Assembly: GCA_002691205.1 (NCBI GenBank)
Contig: NZHD01000086.1
Location: 33,034-97,033, forward strand
Source of the DNA: Deltaproteobacteria bacterium
GTDB lineage: Bacteria > Myxococcota_A > UBA9160 > UBA4427
DNA: 64,000 bases
Direction: 5' to 3'
In this document: positions 1 to 9,042 of the stretch, piece by piece
Position numbering within the stretch: the first letter of the stretch is position 1
Layout: the number at the start of each line of letters is the position of its first letter
Program-made: the position numbers and the translations under genes
Notes under the pieces: generated by a model
The model's database searches: none
The model's input: only the letters and a program-made list of their open reading frames with translations
What the model was told of the DNA's origin: nothing

Positions 1-1993
1 CCTCGACCCGCGTAATTTCCATCCTTTTGACCCAGTCGTCAAAGGTTGAGCTTGATTCGTAGATGTCCCGAGCAATGCCTTTGGGCCGAATCGCATCGGT
101 CCCAACCCAAGGGTGTTTTGCTGAAAAAAGATCGAAGGTGGCGTGAAGAAAGTCCTCCGACGGTTTAGGCCAGGTTACTTTCTCGACCTTCTCCATTCGT
201 TCTTCGTAGGGGACTCGGTCGGCTTTTAGCTGAGCGATTAATTCTCCGCGTGCTTTTCTTTGTTGTTGGATCAGGATGGGCATTGGGTTTTGAAGAATTC
301 CCTCTGTGATGGCGAGGATATCCAACGCGTAATCCGGAGCTTCTCGATCTAGGGCGCTGGCCGCGTCCACAAGGTAGAGTGAAAGGGTTTGATGCAAGGA
401 GAAGTCACGTTGCAGTTCACGGCTGACCCGGACTCGCTGGCCTCCCTCGGTGGCTGACTCAACTTCCACGAGACCTGCTTCTCTGAGGGAGCGAAAAAAT
501 CGAGCGGCTTCTCGTCGGTGTGTCCTGAGATTGGCGGCTGGCTCATGGCTTTGTGTGATCAAATCACCGAGACCATGGTAGCCGGGTGCCTCGGAGTCGG
601 TGCCGTCTGCTGATTTGAGGAAGCTAATAATCAGTCCGTGAGAGATTCTGAATCGCGATTCAAGTTTTTCGGGAGGACTCCATATTAATTTATCAAAGGT
701 TTCCTTAGTCCAATTGACAAAACCCCGCTCGGGCGGCTTTTTCCGGACAATTTTTTTCCGCGAAGAACCTTTTTTCATTTTCTCGTCAATGCGTTGATTT
801 GCAATGACGTGCTCAGGTGCTTGTGCGACGACGCTTCCCTCTTCATCGAATCCCTTCCGACCGGCTCGACCCGAGATTTGTTTAAAATCCCGTATCGAGA
901 GCAAGGAAACTTTTTCGCCGTTGAATTTGCAGAGTTGGGTAAAAAGCACCGTGCGGATTGGGATATTGACCCCCATGCCGAGTGTGTCCGTGCCGCAAAT
1001 GACGCGCAGCAGTCCATCTGCGGCGAGTCGTTCCACGAGCAAGCGATATTTTGGCAGGAGGCCCGCATGATGGAGCCCGATGCCATGTCGGAGAACTCGC
1101 TTTATTTCTGGGCCATAGGGAGTATCGAAGCGAAATCCGCCGATGGCCTCGCCGATGGCTTTTCGTTGTTCCCGATTGGTGATTTTTGCGCTCGTGAGTC
1201 CTTGGGCTTGTTCAGAGGCGGCTCGTTGAGTGAAGTGAACGATATAGATGGGCGCTTTTTTTCCTTGTAGGAGAGCTTCGACGGATTCAAGGATAGGTGT
1301 CTTGGCGTAAAGAAAGTCTAGCGGGACCGGTCTCTCTTCTGAATGGATACGGCAGACACGCTGGCCTGTGCGGGATTCGATTTTGCGTTCAATCTCGGAT
1401 GTGTCGCCCAGCGTGGCAGACATCAACAAGAAGTGAGTTCGAGGCAGTTGGATAAGTGGAATTTGCCAAGCGACACCTCGGTCACGATCTCCGTAGTAAT
1501 GAAACTCATCCATGACGACGTACGGTGCGTCGGCCTCTTCACCTTGCGCAATGGCCATGTTGGCCAAGACTTCGGCTGTACAGCAGATGATGGACGCCCC
1601 CCAGTTCAGGCTGGCATCTCCGGTAAGCATGCCGACGTTTTCGGGGCCGAATTGTTCGCAAAGATCAAAAAACTTCTCGCTTACTAAAGCTTTGATCGGT
1701 GCCGTGTAGAACGATCGTTTGCCCTCGCACATAGCTTTGAAGTGAAGGCCTTGGGCAACCAAGCTCTTTCCCGAACCGGTTGGTGTGCTGAGAATGACGT
1801 GTCGCCCGGTCATGAGTTCGAGAAGGGCTTCTTCTTGAGCGGGGTAGGGGGTAATTTTCTGTTCGCTGACCCATTCAAGGAAGCGGTCGAGGATGGCCTC
1901 TCCATCAAGGGCGCCGTGATGGGGCAAGTAGGCTTTAAGAGGTTTTTGGACCCGACTTGATTCTTGGGAGGTATCCGTTGTGTCGAGGATCAT
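1..1993 (-). CDS. Ski2-like DEAD/DEAH helicase, DUF3516 type (C-terminus beyond window)
   Basis: The minus-strand frame is open from an ATG at 1993 to the window edge, giving about 664 residues and no stop, so the gene is cut at its C-terminal end. Visible superfamily-2 motifs in order are Walker A TPTGSGKS (residues 70-77), the DEFH box (162-165), SAT (192-194) and motif VI QISGRAGRKG (about 374-384). This is the core of an ATP-dependent RNA/DNA helicase of the Ski2-like kind. From memory, the family carries a C-terminal DUF3516 region and is common in Actinobacteria; only its beginning would lie here. The start codon lies 3 nt after the stop of the PP2C gene, so the two are probably cotranscribed. 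The precise substrate is unknown. Confidence 0.85.
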   Translation of the reverse strand, partial: MILDTTDTSQESSRVQKPLKAYLPHHGALDGEAILDRFLEWVSEQKITPYPAQEEALLELMTGRHVILSTPTGSGKSLVAQGLHFKAMCEGKRSFYTAPIKALVSEKFFDLCEQFGPENVGMLTGDASLNWGASIICCTAEVLANMAIAQGEEADAPYVVMDEFHYYGDRDRGVAWQIPLIQLPRTHFLLMSATLGDTSEIERKIESRTGQRVCRIHSEERPVPLDFLYAKTPILESVEALLQGKKAPIYIVHFTQRAASEQAQGLTSAKITNREQRKAIGEAIGGFRFDTPYGPEIKRVLRHGIGLHHAGLLPKYRLLVERLAADGLLRVICGTDTLGMGVNIPIRTVLFTQLCKFNGEKVSLLSIRDFKQISGRAGRKGFDEEGSVVAQAPEHVIANQRIDEKMKKGSSRKKIVRKKPPERGFVNWTKETFDKLIWSPPEKLESRFRISHGLIISFLKSADGTDSEAPGYHGLGDLITQSHEPAANLRTHRREAARFFRSLREAGLVEVESATEGGQRVRVSRELQRDFSLHQTLSLYLVDAASALDREAPDYALDILAITEGILQNPMPILIQQQRKARGELIAQLKADRVPYEERMEKVEKVTWPKPSEDFLHATFDLFSAKHPWVGTDAIRPKGIARDIYESSSTFDDWVKRMEITRVE

Positions 1994-1996
1994 CTT

Positions 1997-3022
1997 TTAG
2001 GGTGAATTGGCTGGGTCTTCGAGGCCCAGAAGGAGCAGTGCGAGGATGCCAGCCAGGAGAATCAGAGTAATAGCCCATCGCAGCCACGGTCCTGCGGCGG
2101 CGGCTCCTGGATTTTTGCCATCTGAGGGCGCGCGTGTGATTCCGTCTTCGGATTTCGGTCGGGGCAGGACGACCACCTGAACGGTAACGTTGTCCATTCC
2201 GCCAGCTTGATTGGCCTCTTCGATCAGCTTTTCTGCGATCTCTTGCGGATGGCCCTCACTCAGAATTTCAGAGATTTGAGGTTCGGAGAGCATGCCAGAG
2301 AGGCCATCAGAACAGAGCAGGAAACGATCTCCGCGCATGATGTCGATGGGGGTGAGTTCGATTTGCACTTCATTGCGTGTCCCAAGCGCCCGCAGGATTT
2401 CGTTGCTTTGTGGATGATGTCGAGCCTCTTCCAGAGAAAGTTGACCTCTTTTGACCAGTTCCCCCACGACGGAGTGATCGGCCGTTAGTTGCTCGAGTTG
2501 GCCCTCTCGCATTCGATAGGCTCGACTATCTCCAACATGAGCGAGTGTCGCGGCGGGGCTTCCGTCGAGGAGCAGAGCCACGGCGGTGGTTCCCATACCG
2601 GCCAGTTCACTCTCGTTGCTGGAGCGCTCAAAAATGACCTGATTGGCTTCATTGAAAGCATGCTCGAGAAGGCGAGACGGTTCGACGGTCGAGTCCTCTT
2701 GGAAAACCTCGCCCATGCGTCGCACGGCCATTTGGCTGGCGACTTCACCTCCCCGGTGGCCTCCCATACCATCGGCGACCAGCAGCAGACGCACCCCGCT
2801 CTCGGGATGTTGAAAGTCTCCGCACTCGTCTTGGTTGATCGTCCGGACTCGGCCAATATCCGATGCCGAGGCAATCAGTGCGATGGTCGGGTCGTAGCCC
2901 GAATGCGTGAGAAGGCTGTCCTTCTTTTTTTCTGAGCTCAAGTTGAGAGTGTACCGCCGTTTCTGAGGAATCGTAGGCTCCTCGCTGGGTTCGCGACCCG
3001 CTTGACGTGAGCTTGACCCCAT
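1997..3022 (-). CDS. PP2C-type serine/threonine protein phosphatase with C-terminal membrane anchor
   Basis: This 341-residue protein carries the PP2C metal-binding signature: NQDECGDF near 63-70, DGMGGH at 84-89, GMGTTAV near 143, a GDSRAY box near 164, SDGLSG near 238 and GGMDNVT near 276. These residues bind the two Mn/Mg ions that hydrolyse phospho-Ser/Thr. A hydrophobic stretch at about 314-333 followed by a short tail suggests a single C-terminal transmembrane anchor with the catalytic domain in the cytoplasm, as in Stp/PrpC-like phosphatases of bacterial Ser/Thr kinase systems. No partner kinase is seen in the window. The roughly 45-residue N-terminal tail is low-complexity, and no convincing ribosome site precedes ATG 3022, so a later start is possible. 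It is transcribed together with the helicase. Confidence 0.9.
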   Translation of the reverse strand: MGSSSRQAGREPSEEPTIPQKRRYTLNLSSEKKKDSLLTHSGYDPTIALIASASDIGRVRTINQDECGDFQHPESGVRLLLVADGMGGHRGGEVASQMAVRRMGEVFQEDSTVEPSRLLEHAFNEANQVIFERSSNESELAGMGTTAVALLLDGSPAATLAHVGDSRAYRMREGQLEQLTADHSVVGELVKRGQLSLEEARHHPQSNEILRALGTRNEVQIELTPIDIMRGDRFLLCSDGLSGMLSEPQISEILSEGHPQEIAEKLIEEANQAGGMDNVTVQVVVLPRPKSEDGITRAPSDGKNPGAAAAGPWLRWAITLILLAGILALLLLGLEDPANSP

Positions 3023-3093
3023 TCTAGACCCATGTGACCTTTCAGTGCAAAGAGGACTTCAGAATTTGCCCCAGGGCGGTTATTCTTCTGCCC

Positions 3094-3795
3094 ATGACTC
3101 GCGCCGACAAGGCGAAAAAAATTTTAAAAATCCTGAAGGACCTCTACCCCTCTCCTCCGGTGCCTCTTCAGCACGAAGATCCCTTTTCGTTGTTGGTGGC
3201 CGTTCTTTTGTCGGCTCAATGCACAGATGAAAGGGTGAATCAGGTCACACCGGGGCTCTTTCGTCAGGCAAGCACGCCTGAAGAGATGTCCAAATTGCCC
3301 GTCAGTCAAATTTTGGCTGAAATTCGTTCCTGCGGACTTGCGCCTTCCAAGGCAAAAAACATTAAGGCTTTATCGGAACTTCTTGTTGAGCGTCACGAGG
3401 GAAGGACACCGGAAAACCTAGAGGCGCTTGAGGCCTTACCCGGGGTCGGGCATAAGACGGCGAGCGTGGTTATGGCGCAGGCATTCGGTCACGCGGCTTT
3501 CCCCGTGGACACGCATATTCACCGTTTGGCCGCACGCTGGGGGTTGTCCCGGGGGACAACTGTCGAGCATACAGAAAGAGACTTGAAGAAAGTTTTTGAT
3601 GAAGAGGAATGGTCGTGGCTTCATCTGGCCATCATTTATTTTGGTCGGGAGCATTGTCCGGCGCGCGGCCACGCTCTCGCTGATTGTCCCATCTGTGGTT
3701 GGGCGGCCACTCGGAAACGGATGCGCGAAGAGGCCATGGCAGGCGGGGGCGGCCCGAGATCTCGGCCAAGCGAGTCGTCAAAGGCCAAACGTTGA
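3094..3795 (+). CDS. nth: Endonuclease III (DNA glycosylase/AP lyase)
   Basis: A 233-residue HhH-GPD glycosylase that removes oxidised pyrimidines and cleaves AP sites in base excision repair. The hairpin LPGVGHK supplies the catalytic Lys121 and VDTHIHR supplies Asp139, the two diagnostic residues. I chose the ATG at 3094 because the family begins close to this point; an upstream in-frame ATG at 3034 would add 20 unconserved residues. The C-terminal iron-sulfur loop is atypical: Cys188, Cys198 and Cys201 are present, but the fourth Cys expected about six residues later is absent and the first spacing is nine residues instead of six. The enzyme may therefore lack a classical 4Fe-4S cluster. 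It diverges from the PP2C gene and converges with the GTPase gene. Confidence 0.92.
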   Translation: MTRADKAKKILKILKDLYPSPPVPLQHEDPFSLLVAVLLSAQCTDERVNQVTPGLFRQASTPEEMSKLPVSQILAEIRSCGLAPSKAKNIKALSELLVERHEGRTPENLEALEALPGVGHKTASVVMAQAFGHAAFPVDTHIHRLAARWGLSRGTTVEHTERDLKKVFDEEEWSWLHLAIIYFGREHCPARGHALADCPICGWAATRKRMREEAMAGGGGPRSRPSESSKAKR

Positions 3796-3856
3796 AAATC
3801 AAGTTCCTCGAAGGATCGAAAGAGTTTTTTGGGGATGGTTCGGGCTTTGAGTGGTT

Positions 3857-4753
3857 CTAGGAACGGCGGATGAGGACGATTCTGTTAGCGAGACTGGCTT
3901 CAGGCAAGTCTTCCACCTTTTCAAGTTCGATGCGGTGACCGACCACTTGAACCAGATGTGTGCCTGCATCGGTCTCGACAAATCCCTTCGCTCTCAAAAG
4001 CCCCGGTTGAGAAAGTCTTGCTTCTAGCTTGCTTATGGAAATTCCGGCTTCAACAGACCAGATTTCAGTTTCGAAATGTTCGTGGCTGTGTGCGGGAGCG
4101 GAGGGTGCGGGGCCATTCCGGTCTAATTCTCCTAAGTCGGGTGGGAAGAGTAGATCGGGTGCCACTTGGCCCATCCGAGAGTTGACGATGGGCGCGTCGG
4201 GTTCGATGGCGCGTAGTCGAGTAAGAACTCCTTCGAGTTGGTCTGCGTTGACGAGGTCAACTTTGTTTAGGATGAGAAGGTCAGCGCTTGTGGCTTGGTC
4301 AGTGAAAGTGCCTTCAAGGTCACGCCCTTCGAGAAGTTGTTCGGCATTAACGACGACTACGGCCATATCATCGCCGACCCAATCACGGACCGGGTCACGC
4401 CAGAAGTTGAGTTGCGTATCAAAGGGCAGGGCGGCCCCCGATGTCTCGACAATAATACGGTCGGGATTAATCTCGTCCTTGAGAGTCTGGAGGGTCTCTA
4501 TGAGGTCATCTGCGAGTTCGCAGCACACGCAGCCTCCCTCGAGTTCGACGTAGGCTTTGCCGCCTTGGCCCAAAAGGGCACGGTCAATTCCTAATTCTCC
4601 CAGCTCATTGGAAATCAGAGCCACACGGATGCCGGTTCTGACGGCCTCATCCAGAAGGTTTCGAATAAGGGTGGTTTTGCCGCTGCCGAGAAATCCGGAA
4701 ACGACGAGGGCTGGAACCTTCGCGTTTGTCTTTACTTGGGTATCCTCAGTCAT
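3857..4753 (-). CDS. CobW/G3E-family GTPase, putative metal chaperone
   Basis: This 298-residue P-loop GTPase has a Walker A GFLGSGKTT near residue 20, the family metal-binding motif GGCVCCEL near 74-81 (CxCC), an ETSG switch near 104, NKVD as the guanine-specificity motif near 166, and a His-containing linker HSHEH near 227. The CobW/ZNG1/YeiR branch uses GTP hydrolysis to hand zinc or cobalt to client proteins in the cytoplasm. Substrate metal and client cannot be read from the sequence: no Zur site or zinc enzyme paralogue lies beside it. It starts opposite glutathione reductase, so the 57-nt gap at 4754-4810 must hold both promoters. B12-related roles are conceivable because the window encodes a B12-dependent reductase, but that is speculation. 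Confidence 0.85.
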   Translation of the reverse strand: MTEDTQVKTNAKVPALVVSGFLGSGKTTLIRNLLDEAVRTGIRVALISNELGELGIDRALLGQGGKAYVELEGGCVCCELADDLIETLQTLKDEINPDRIIVETSGAALPFDTQLNFWRDPVRDWVGDDMAVVVVNAEQLLEGRDLEGTFTDQATSADLLILNKVDLVNADQLEGVLTRLRAIEPDAPIVNSRMGQVAPDLLFPPDLGELDRNGPAPSAPAHSHEHFETEIWSVEAGISISKLEARLSQPGLLRAKGFVETDAGTHLVQVVGHRIELEKVEDLPEASLANRIVLIRRS

Positions 4754-4810
4754 CGTGCTTGGTTAGATAGAACATTCGGGGCGGCAGATCGAATTTAAAG
4801 TGAGGAAAAC

Positions 4811-6178
4811 ATGTCAGAATACGATTATGACCTTTTCGTGATTGGCGCGGGTTCGGGAGGAGTCCGGGCAAGTCGACTCGCGGCTTCCTTCGGGGCGAAA
4901 GTCGCTGTGGCTGAGGAGCGTTTTCTGGGTGGAACATGCGTCAATGTCGGTTGTATTCCCAAGAAGTTGCTCGTTTACGCTTCCGCTTTTCGCGAGGAAT
5001 TGAAAGAAGCTACGGAAGGGTACGGATGGTCGGTGGGGGAAGCTCAGTTTGATTGGGCGACCTTGATTGAGAATAAAAATCGAGAGATCGAGCGTTTGAA
5101 TGGAGTCTATGCCCATCTACTTGACTCTTCCGGGGTAGAGACCATTGAAGGCCGAGCGGTGATCGAAGGACCAAACAGCGTGTCTGTTGCAGGCCGTCAT
5201 TTCTCCGCTCGGCACATCCTCGTGGCGACGGGGGGCCGTGCTTTCCGACCTCCTGAGATTGAGGGGATTGAGCACGCGATCACCTCGGACGAGGCTTTTT
5301 ATCTAGAGGATCTGCCGAAAAGTATTTTGGTGATGGGCGGGGGCTATATCGCCGTCGAATTTGCCGGTATTTTTTCGGGTCTTGGAGTCGAGGTCTGCCA
5401 GCTGTATCGAGGCCCCCTCTTTTTACGCGGCTTTGATGATGACTTGCGGGCGCATCTGGCCGATGAAATTCGCGAGGCCGGTGTGAATTTGGTCTTTGAT
5501 CGTGTGCCCACACAAATTGAGCGCTGCTCAAACGGTGTGCGGGTCACACTTGATGATGGCCAGATTTTAGAAGCGGATTACCTATTGGCGGCGACGGGTC
5601 GCATTCCGTACAGCGCCGACCTCGGATTAGAAAAAGCCGGAGTGAAGGTGGCCTCCAACGGGGCGATCGAGGTGGACGAATATTCTCAGACCAATATTCC
5701 GAGCATCCACGCAATTGGCGACGTGACAGATCGGATGAATCTGACTCCCGTGGCGATTCATGAAGCCATTTGTTTAGCGAATACGCTCTTTGCCGATCGG
5801 CCTATGGCACCAAGCCATGCGTGTGTGCCCGCGGCCGTGTTTAGCCAACCTCCTCTCGGTACGGTGGGATTGACGGAGGCAGAAGCTCGCGAGCAGGGCT
5901 TCAAGGTCGACATCTATCGCTCGAGTTTTCGAGGGCTTAAGCAGACGCTGACATCTTCTCGTTCACGTACGTTGATGAAGTTGGTGGTGGATCAGGAGAC
6001 CGACCGCGTGCTAGGGGCCCATATGGCTGGCCACGAAGCTGCAGAAATTATTCAGGGTTTGGCGGTGGCGGTGAAGGCTGGACTGACCAAGGGTCAATGG
6101 GATGCCACGTTGCCTATCCATCCCACTTTGGCAGAGGAGTTCGTGACTTTACGCGAGCCGGTGGGACTGATTGATTGA
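4811..6178 (+). CDS. gor: Glutathione-disulfide reductase
   Basis: A 455-residue FAD/NAD(P)-dependent disulfide reductase that regenerates glutathione from its disulfide using NADPH. The N-terminal dinucleotide fold GAGSGGVRAS begins at residue 12. The redox-active disulfide is GGTCVNVGCIPKK (Cys about 43 and 48). The second nucleotide site is GGGYIAVEFA near 176-185, and the C-terminal dimer motif HPTLAEE (about 436-442) supplies the catalytic His-Glu pair. The GGTCVNVGCIPKK/HPTxAEE combination separates glutathione reductase from lipoamide dehydrogenase and mercuric reductase; trypanothione-type use cannot be excluded. The start has a good site, TGAGGAAAAC just before ATG 4811. The following barrel gene lies 19 nt downstream and is probably cotranscribed. 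Confidence 0.92.
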   Translation: MSEYDYDLFVIGAGSGGVRASRLAASFGAKVAVAEERFLGGTCVNVGCIPKKLLVYASAFREELKEATEGYGWSVGEAQFDWATLIENKNREIERLNGVYAHLLDSSGVETIEGRAVIEGPNSVSVAGRHFSARHILVATGGRAFRPPEIEGIEHAITSDEAFYLEDLPKSILVMGGGYIAVEFAGIFSGLGVEVCQLYRGPLFLRGFDDDLRAHLADEIREAGVNLVFDRVPTQIERCSNGVRVTLDDGQILEADYLLAATGRIPYSADLGLEKAGVKVASNGAIEVDEYSQTNIPSIHAIGDVTDRMNLTPVAIHEAICLANTLFADRPMAPSHACVPAAVFSQPPLGTVGLTEAEAREQGFKVDIYRSSFRGLKQTLTSSRSRTLMKLVVDQETDRVLGAHMAGHEAAEIIQGLAVAVKAGLTKGQWDATLPIHPTLAEEFVTLREPVGLID

Positions 6179-6197
6179 GTCGACTCGGACCAAGGGT

Positions 6198-7616
6198 ATG
6201 AACGCAAAAAAGGCAGGGCTCGCTGGAATCATTTTTGCCTGTTTGGCAATGGGGCTTGTAGCCGGAATCAGTAGCCCTTCCTATGCACAGCCGAGCGAAT
6301 TGGACCCAAGCGCCGGAGAGCAAGAGACCGGCGGAGAGCTAGATCCACCGCCCGCTGAAGAAGATTACGACCCATGGGAGGGAATTGACCGAAGCGGCCG
6401 AATCCCTAAAGTGGAACTCCCTTCAGACATCAAGCACCCTGAGCGCTGGAGGTATATTCCAGAAGGACGGATCAAGCCGGGGAACCCCTTTCAACGTTTT
6501 CTCGTGAGTAGCTTTATTGCCCCGTATGCCTTTAGTAACGGGGATGTGGGTACGGGGTTTGGTATCGCCTTTACAGATATTGATTTCCGGCTGAAACGTC
6601 GTAGGGAGTTTGCCGGGATCTCCGCTTCTTACACAACCAAGGGGCAACAGCGCTACAGCTTTAGCTGGCGGCGCATGCTCAAAACGAGAGATTTGCCGGA
6701 CGGCGGCGTGATTCAGCAGGAGCGGAGCTGGGTCTTTTTAAAGGCTCAGTACAGCAAGACATTGACGCGTCGCTTTTTTGGTTATGGGCCAGACACTCTG
6801 GAGTCAAAAGAGAGCAGCTACCTCGATGAGGCGATTACAGTGTCTTTCGGTTTTTCTTCATCACTCCCCGAACCCTTTGATGACTTCGTTCTTGAGTTGG
6901 GCCTCAATATTGAATCTCATGAACTCGGGGCAGGGACCGTTGAAAACGTACCCACGACTCAGCAGGCCTTCCCAACGGTCTTTGACCCGGACCAAGATCG
7001 AGTTTTTGGATTGGTTCGGACAGAGTTGCGATGGGATACGCGAGATAGTCAGAGGAATCCCTATTCCGGTCAGTCTCTGGGTTTCAGCATCGACGCGCCT
7101 TTGGCTCAGGACGGAGGTGCGGTGGGTGCGGTCTTCAAAGTTTTCGGAAGTCAAATCTTTAAAGTGCCCGGTCTCTTTCATGACGATGGGGATGCGGATG
7201 AGGCTCACCCCCCCACGGACACACTGGCCTTCGGCGCATTTGCTCAGGGGAGTGCAGGCTCGATGCCTTTTTATCTTCTTCCCACGCTTGGTGGAACGCG
7301 TACGCTTCGGGGCTTTGTGGACGGTCGCTGGAGAGACCGAGCTGCGTGGCAGGCTGCGGCGGAGTATCGCTTCTGGGTGATTCCTCGCGGGATTCCAATT
7401 ACTCGAAACATTCGAATCGAAAGGCTCGGCCTCGCGCTTTTTTACGAAGTCGGTGCTGTTGCTTCAGATGTAGGCGCTATTTTTCATTCACGCGTGGCAC
7501 AAAGTTATGGTTTTGGATTTCGAGTTGGGCTCGAGCGCGCAGCAATTTTTCGTCTCGACCTCGGGTTCTCTGACGATGGTTTAAATTTTGCTGCGGGTTT
7601 TGGTCTGAGTTTTTAG
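6198..7616 (+). CDS. Outer-membrane beta-barrel protein of the Omp85/D15 surface-antigen superfamily, POTRA-less
   Basis: The 472-residue product starts with a signal peptide (LAGIIFACLAMGLVAG, likely cleavage after SYA near residue 31), followed by an acidic linker and then alternating amphipathic strands to a terminal Phe. GGTRTLRGF in the C-terminal half matches the conserved RGF loop that plugs Omp85-family barrels, and the last residues GFGLSF resemble the strand read by BamA. No POTRA repeats are visible, so it is closer to barrel-only D15 or patatin-linked barrels than to BamA or TamA. ATG 6198 was preferred over a TTG at 6171 that would overlap gor, because the signal peptide begins here. 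The function is unknown; the name reflects fold only. Confidence 0.75.
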   Translation: MNAKKAGLAGIIFACLAMGLVAGISSPSYAQPSELDPSAGEQETGGELDPPPAEEDYDPWEGIDRSGRIPKVELPSDIKHPERWRYIPEGRIKPGNPFQRFLVSSFIAPYAFSNGDVGTGFGIAFTDIDFRLKRRREFAGISASYTTKGQQRYSFSWRRMLKTRDLPDGGVIQQERSWVFLKAQYSKTLTRRFFGYGPDTLESKESSYLDEAITVSFGFSSSLPEPFDDFVLELGLNIESHELGAGTVENVPTTQQAFPTVFDPDQDRVFGLVRTELRWDTRDSQRNPYSGQSLGFSIDAPLAQDGGAVGAVFKVFGSQIFKVPGLFHDDGDADEAHPPTDTLAFGAFAQGSAGSMPFYLLPTLGGTRTLRGFVDGRWRDRAAWQAAAEYRFWVIPRGIPITRNIRIERLGLALFYEVGAVASDVGAIFHSRVAQSYGFGFRVGLERAAIFRLDLGFSDDGLNFAAGFGLSF

Positions 7617-7736
7617 CTGGGCTTGGGTCTCATTTTTCCACGTTCGCATAGGTCTGGTTTTTTGCTTTTTTGATTGGATAAGTGATTTGGCTTTTTTCGG
7701 AAGGCGGTAGACTCCGAGAGATAGAGGTGAAAATCA

Positions 7737-8321
7737 ATGCATCGGCGAGCGCTTCTCTCTTTACTTGATCGCTACGAAATCCTTCACTCAGATGAGTCCG
7801 AGTGCGTTTGTCGAATCCGAGCCTTAGTTGAACAGCAGACAGATTGCTTCGAGCGTGATTGTCTGCCTGGGCACATTACGGCGTCCGTTTGTATCGTCTC
7901 ATCAGATCGAAGTCGTTGCCTGTTGACTCATCATCGGAAGCTGGATCGATGGCTGCAGTTGGGAGGTCACGCGGACGGAGATTCAAACGTGATGCGGGTA
8001 GCCGAGCGAGAGGCCCGAGAGGAGTCGGGACTGCATGACTTCACTTGGATTTGCGGAAGTGGCTCTTGGCTCGAGGGAGATGAGCCTCTTCCCTTGGATA
8101 TAGATGTACATCAGATTCCCGCTCGTAAAGGCGAGGTGGAGCATGAGCATCATGACATTCGGTTCCTGCTCATTGCCGAGCCAGGCCAAGAGATTCAGAT
8201 CAGCGATGAGTCGAACGATTTGGCTTGGTTTTTGTTTGATGAACTTCCTGGGCTCGGCGCCGACGAGAGTTTGCTTCGCCTGGCGAGAAAGGCTCAAGCC
8301 TTAATGCATCCGAAGGCTTGA
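7737..8321 (+). CDS. NUDIX hydrolase
   Basis: A 194-residue protein with a Nudix fold. The box runs from GGHADGD to REAREESGL (about residues 76-99), with the catalytic REAREESG helix that binds Mg and cleaves nucleoside-diphosphate-linked substrates. A His-rich segment VEHEHHDIRF follows and fits the beta-strand after the box. The roughly 45 N-terminal residues ahead of the fold are helical and acidic. The substrate cannot be assigned; related proteins are usually annotated only as Nudix. The gene stands alone: a possible -10 element TAGACT lies at 7708-7713 with TTGGCT at 7687-7692, and GAGGTG sits just upstream of the ATG. Confidence 0.85.
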   Translation: MHRRALLSLLDRYEILHSDESECVCRIRALVEQQTDCFERDCLPGHITASVCIVSSDRSRCLLTHHRKLDRWLQLGGHADGDSNVMRVAEREAREESGLHDFTWICGSGSWLEGDEPLPLDIDVHQIPARKGEVEHEHHDIRFLLIAEPGQEIQISDESNDLAWFLFDELPGLGADESLLRLARKAQALMHPKA

Positions 8322-8347
8322 GGGAGAAGTGACCGATCTAGGGCGAG

Positions 8348-8396
8348 GGGCAGAGGGAGAGGGTTCAGCTATTCGGAAAAAAATTACCCTCTGCCC
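8348..8396. repeat. Perfect 10-bp inverted repeat in the intergenic region
   Basis: GGGCAGAGGG at 8348-8357 is repeated as its exact reverse complement CCCTCTGCCC at 8387-8396, with a 29-nt loop. It lies 26 nt after the Nudix stop codon and about 150 nt before the next start. There is no T-run after the right arm, so it is not a classical intrinsic terminator. It could be a transcript-end hairpin, a processing site or a protein-binding dyad. Confidence 0.5.
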
Positions 8397-8545
8397 AGAA
8401 CCATCGGTCTCACACGTCCAGAGACTGCTTTAGGCGCCCGCTGCGTTACTCATTGGACCTTTAAAAGAGGTATGTATTTTGCATTCTTCTGAAGGGACGA
8501 CTCAGATGGGGTCGTTTATTGACCGCAGAGGAGGAGGTGGGAGGA

Positions 8546-8941
8546 ATGGCCATCCCGCCCAAAAGGGCCGCGAAAGGCAAAGTGGGTTGGGCAGGTTTTG
8601 TCCTGCTCGGGGTGGTCTGGTTGGGCTTGGCTGGCTTAGCTCAGGCGAATGAGTTGATTCGACCGCACACGACTCTTGAGGAGGCCCCCTCTTGGTATGA
8701 GGGGAACGATTTCGATTTGATCGATGACTCGCTTTGGCGTGTTCTTGCCGAAGGTCAGGATTCAAGCATGGCCTCATCCAGAAGCTTTTCCCCAGCAGTT
8801 TTTGAGTTTCCTCAGCAAGAGTTTTCGTTCACGCTGGTGGAATACAGCTCTCCGATTCGAGTGGTGGAGAATGAAATGCTTTTCCGCTTTGAAGCGCCAG
8901 GAGTAGGGCGCGCACTCGTATCTTGTGAATTTATTTTTTAG
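8546..8941 (+). CDS. Small secreted protein of unknown function
   Basis: I do not recognise this 131-residue protein. It begins with a basic stretch (PPKRAAKGK) and a strong hydrophobic segment WAGFVLLGVVWLGLAGLA followed by QANE, a textbook Sec signal peptide with likely cleavage near residue 35. The mature part is acidic and rich in strand-forming segments, with a single Cys (VSCEF) near the C-terminus. ATG 8546 is supported by a strong purine-rich site, GAGGAGGTGGGAGG, immediately upstream; a TTG nine codons earlier lacks such a site. It is probably periplasmic or cell-envelope located. No neighbour suggests a role. Confidence 0.6.
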   Translation: MAIPPKRAAKGKVGWAGFVLLGVVWLGLAGLAQANELIRPHTTLEEAPSWYEGNDFDLIDDSLWRVLAEGQDSSMASSRSFSPAVFEFPQQEFSFTLVEYSSPIRVVENEMLFRFEAPGVGRALVSCEFIF

Positions 8942-9042
8942 AGCCCTTTTCTTTGGACGGCCAATTCAGATCGACTCGGATTCCCCCGAGGGTCTGACTT
9001 GGTTTCGAGGGAGCGAGGCGCGCTTTAAATCATGGAAGCATC

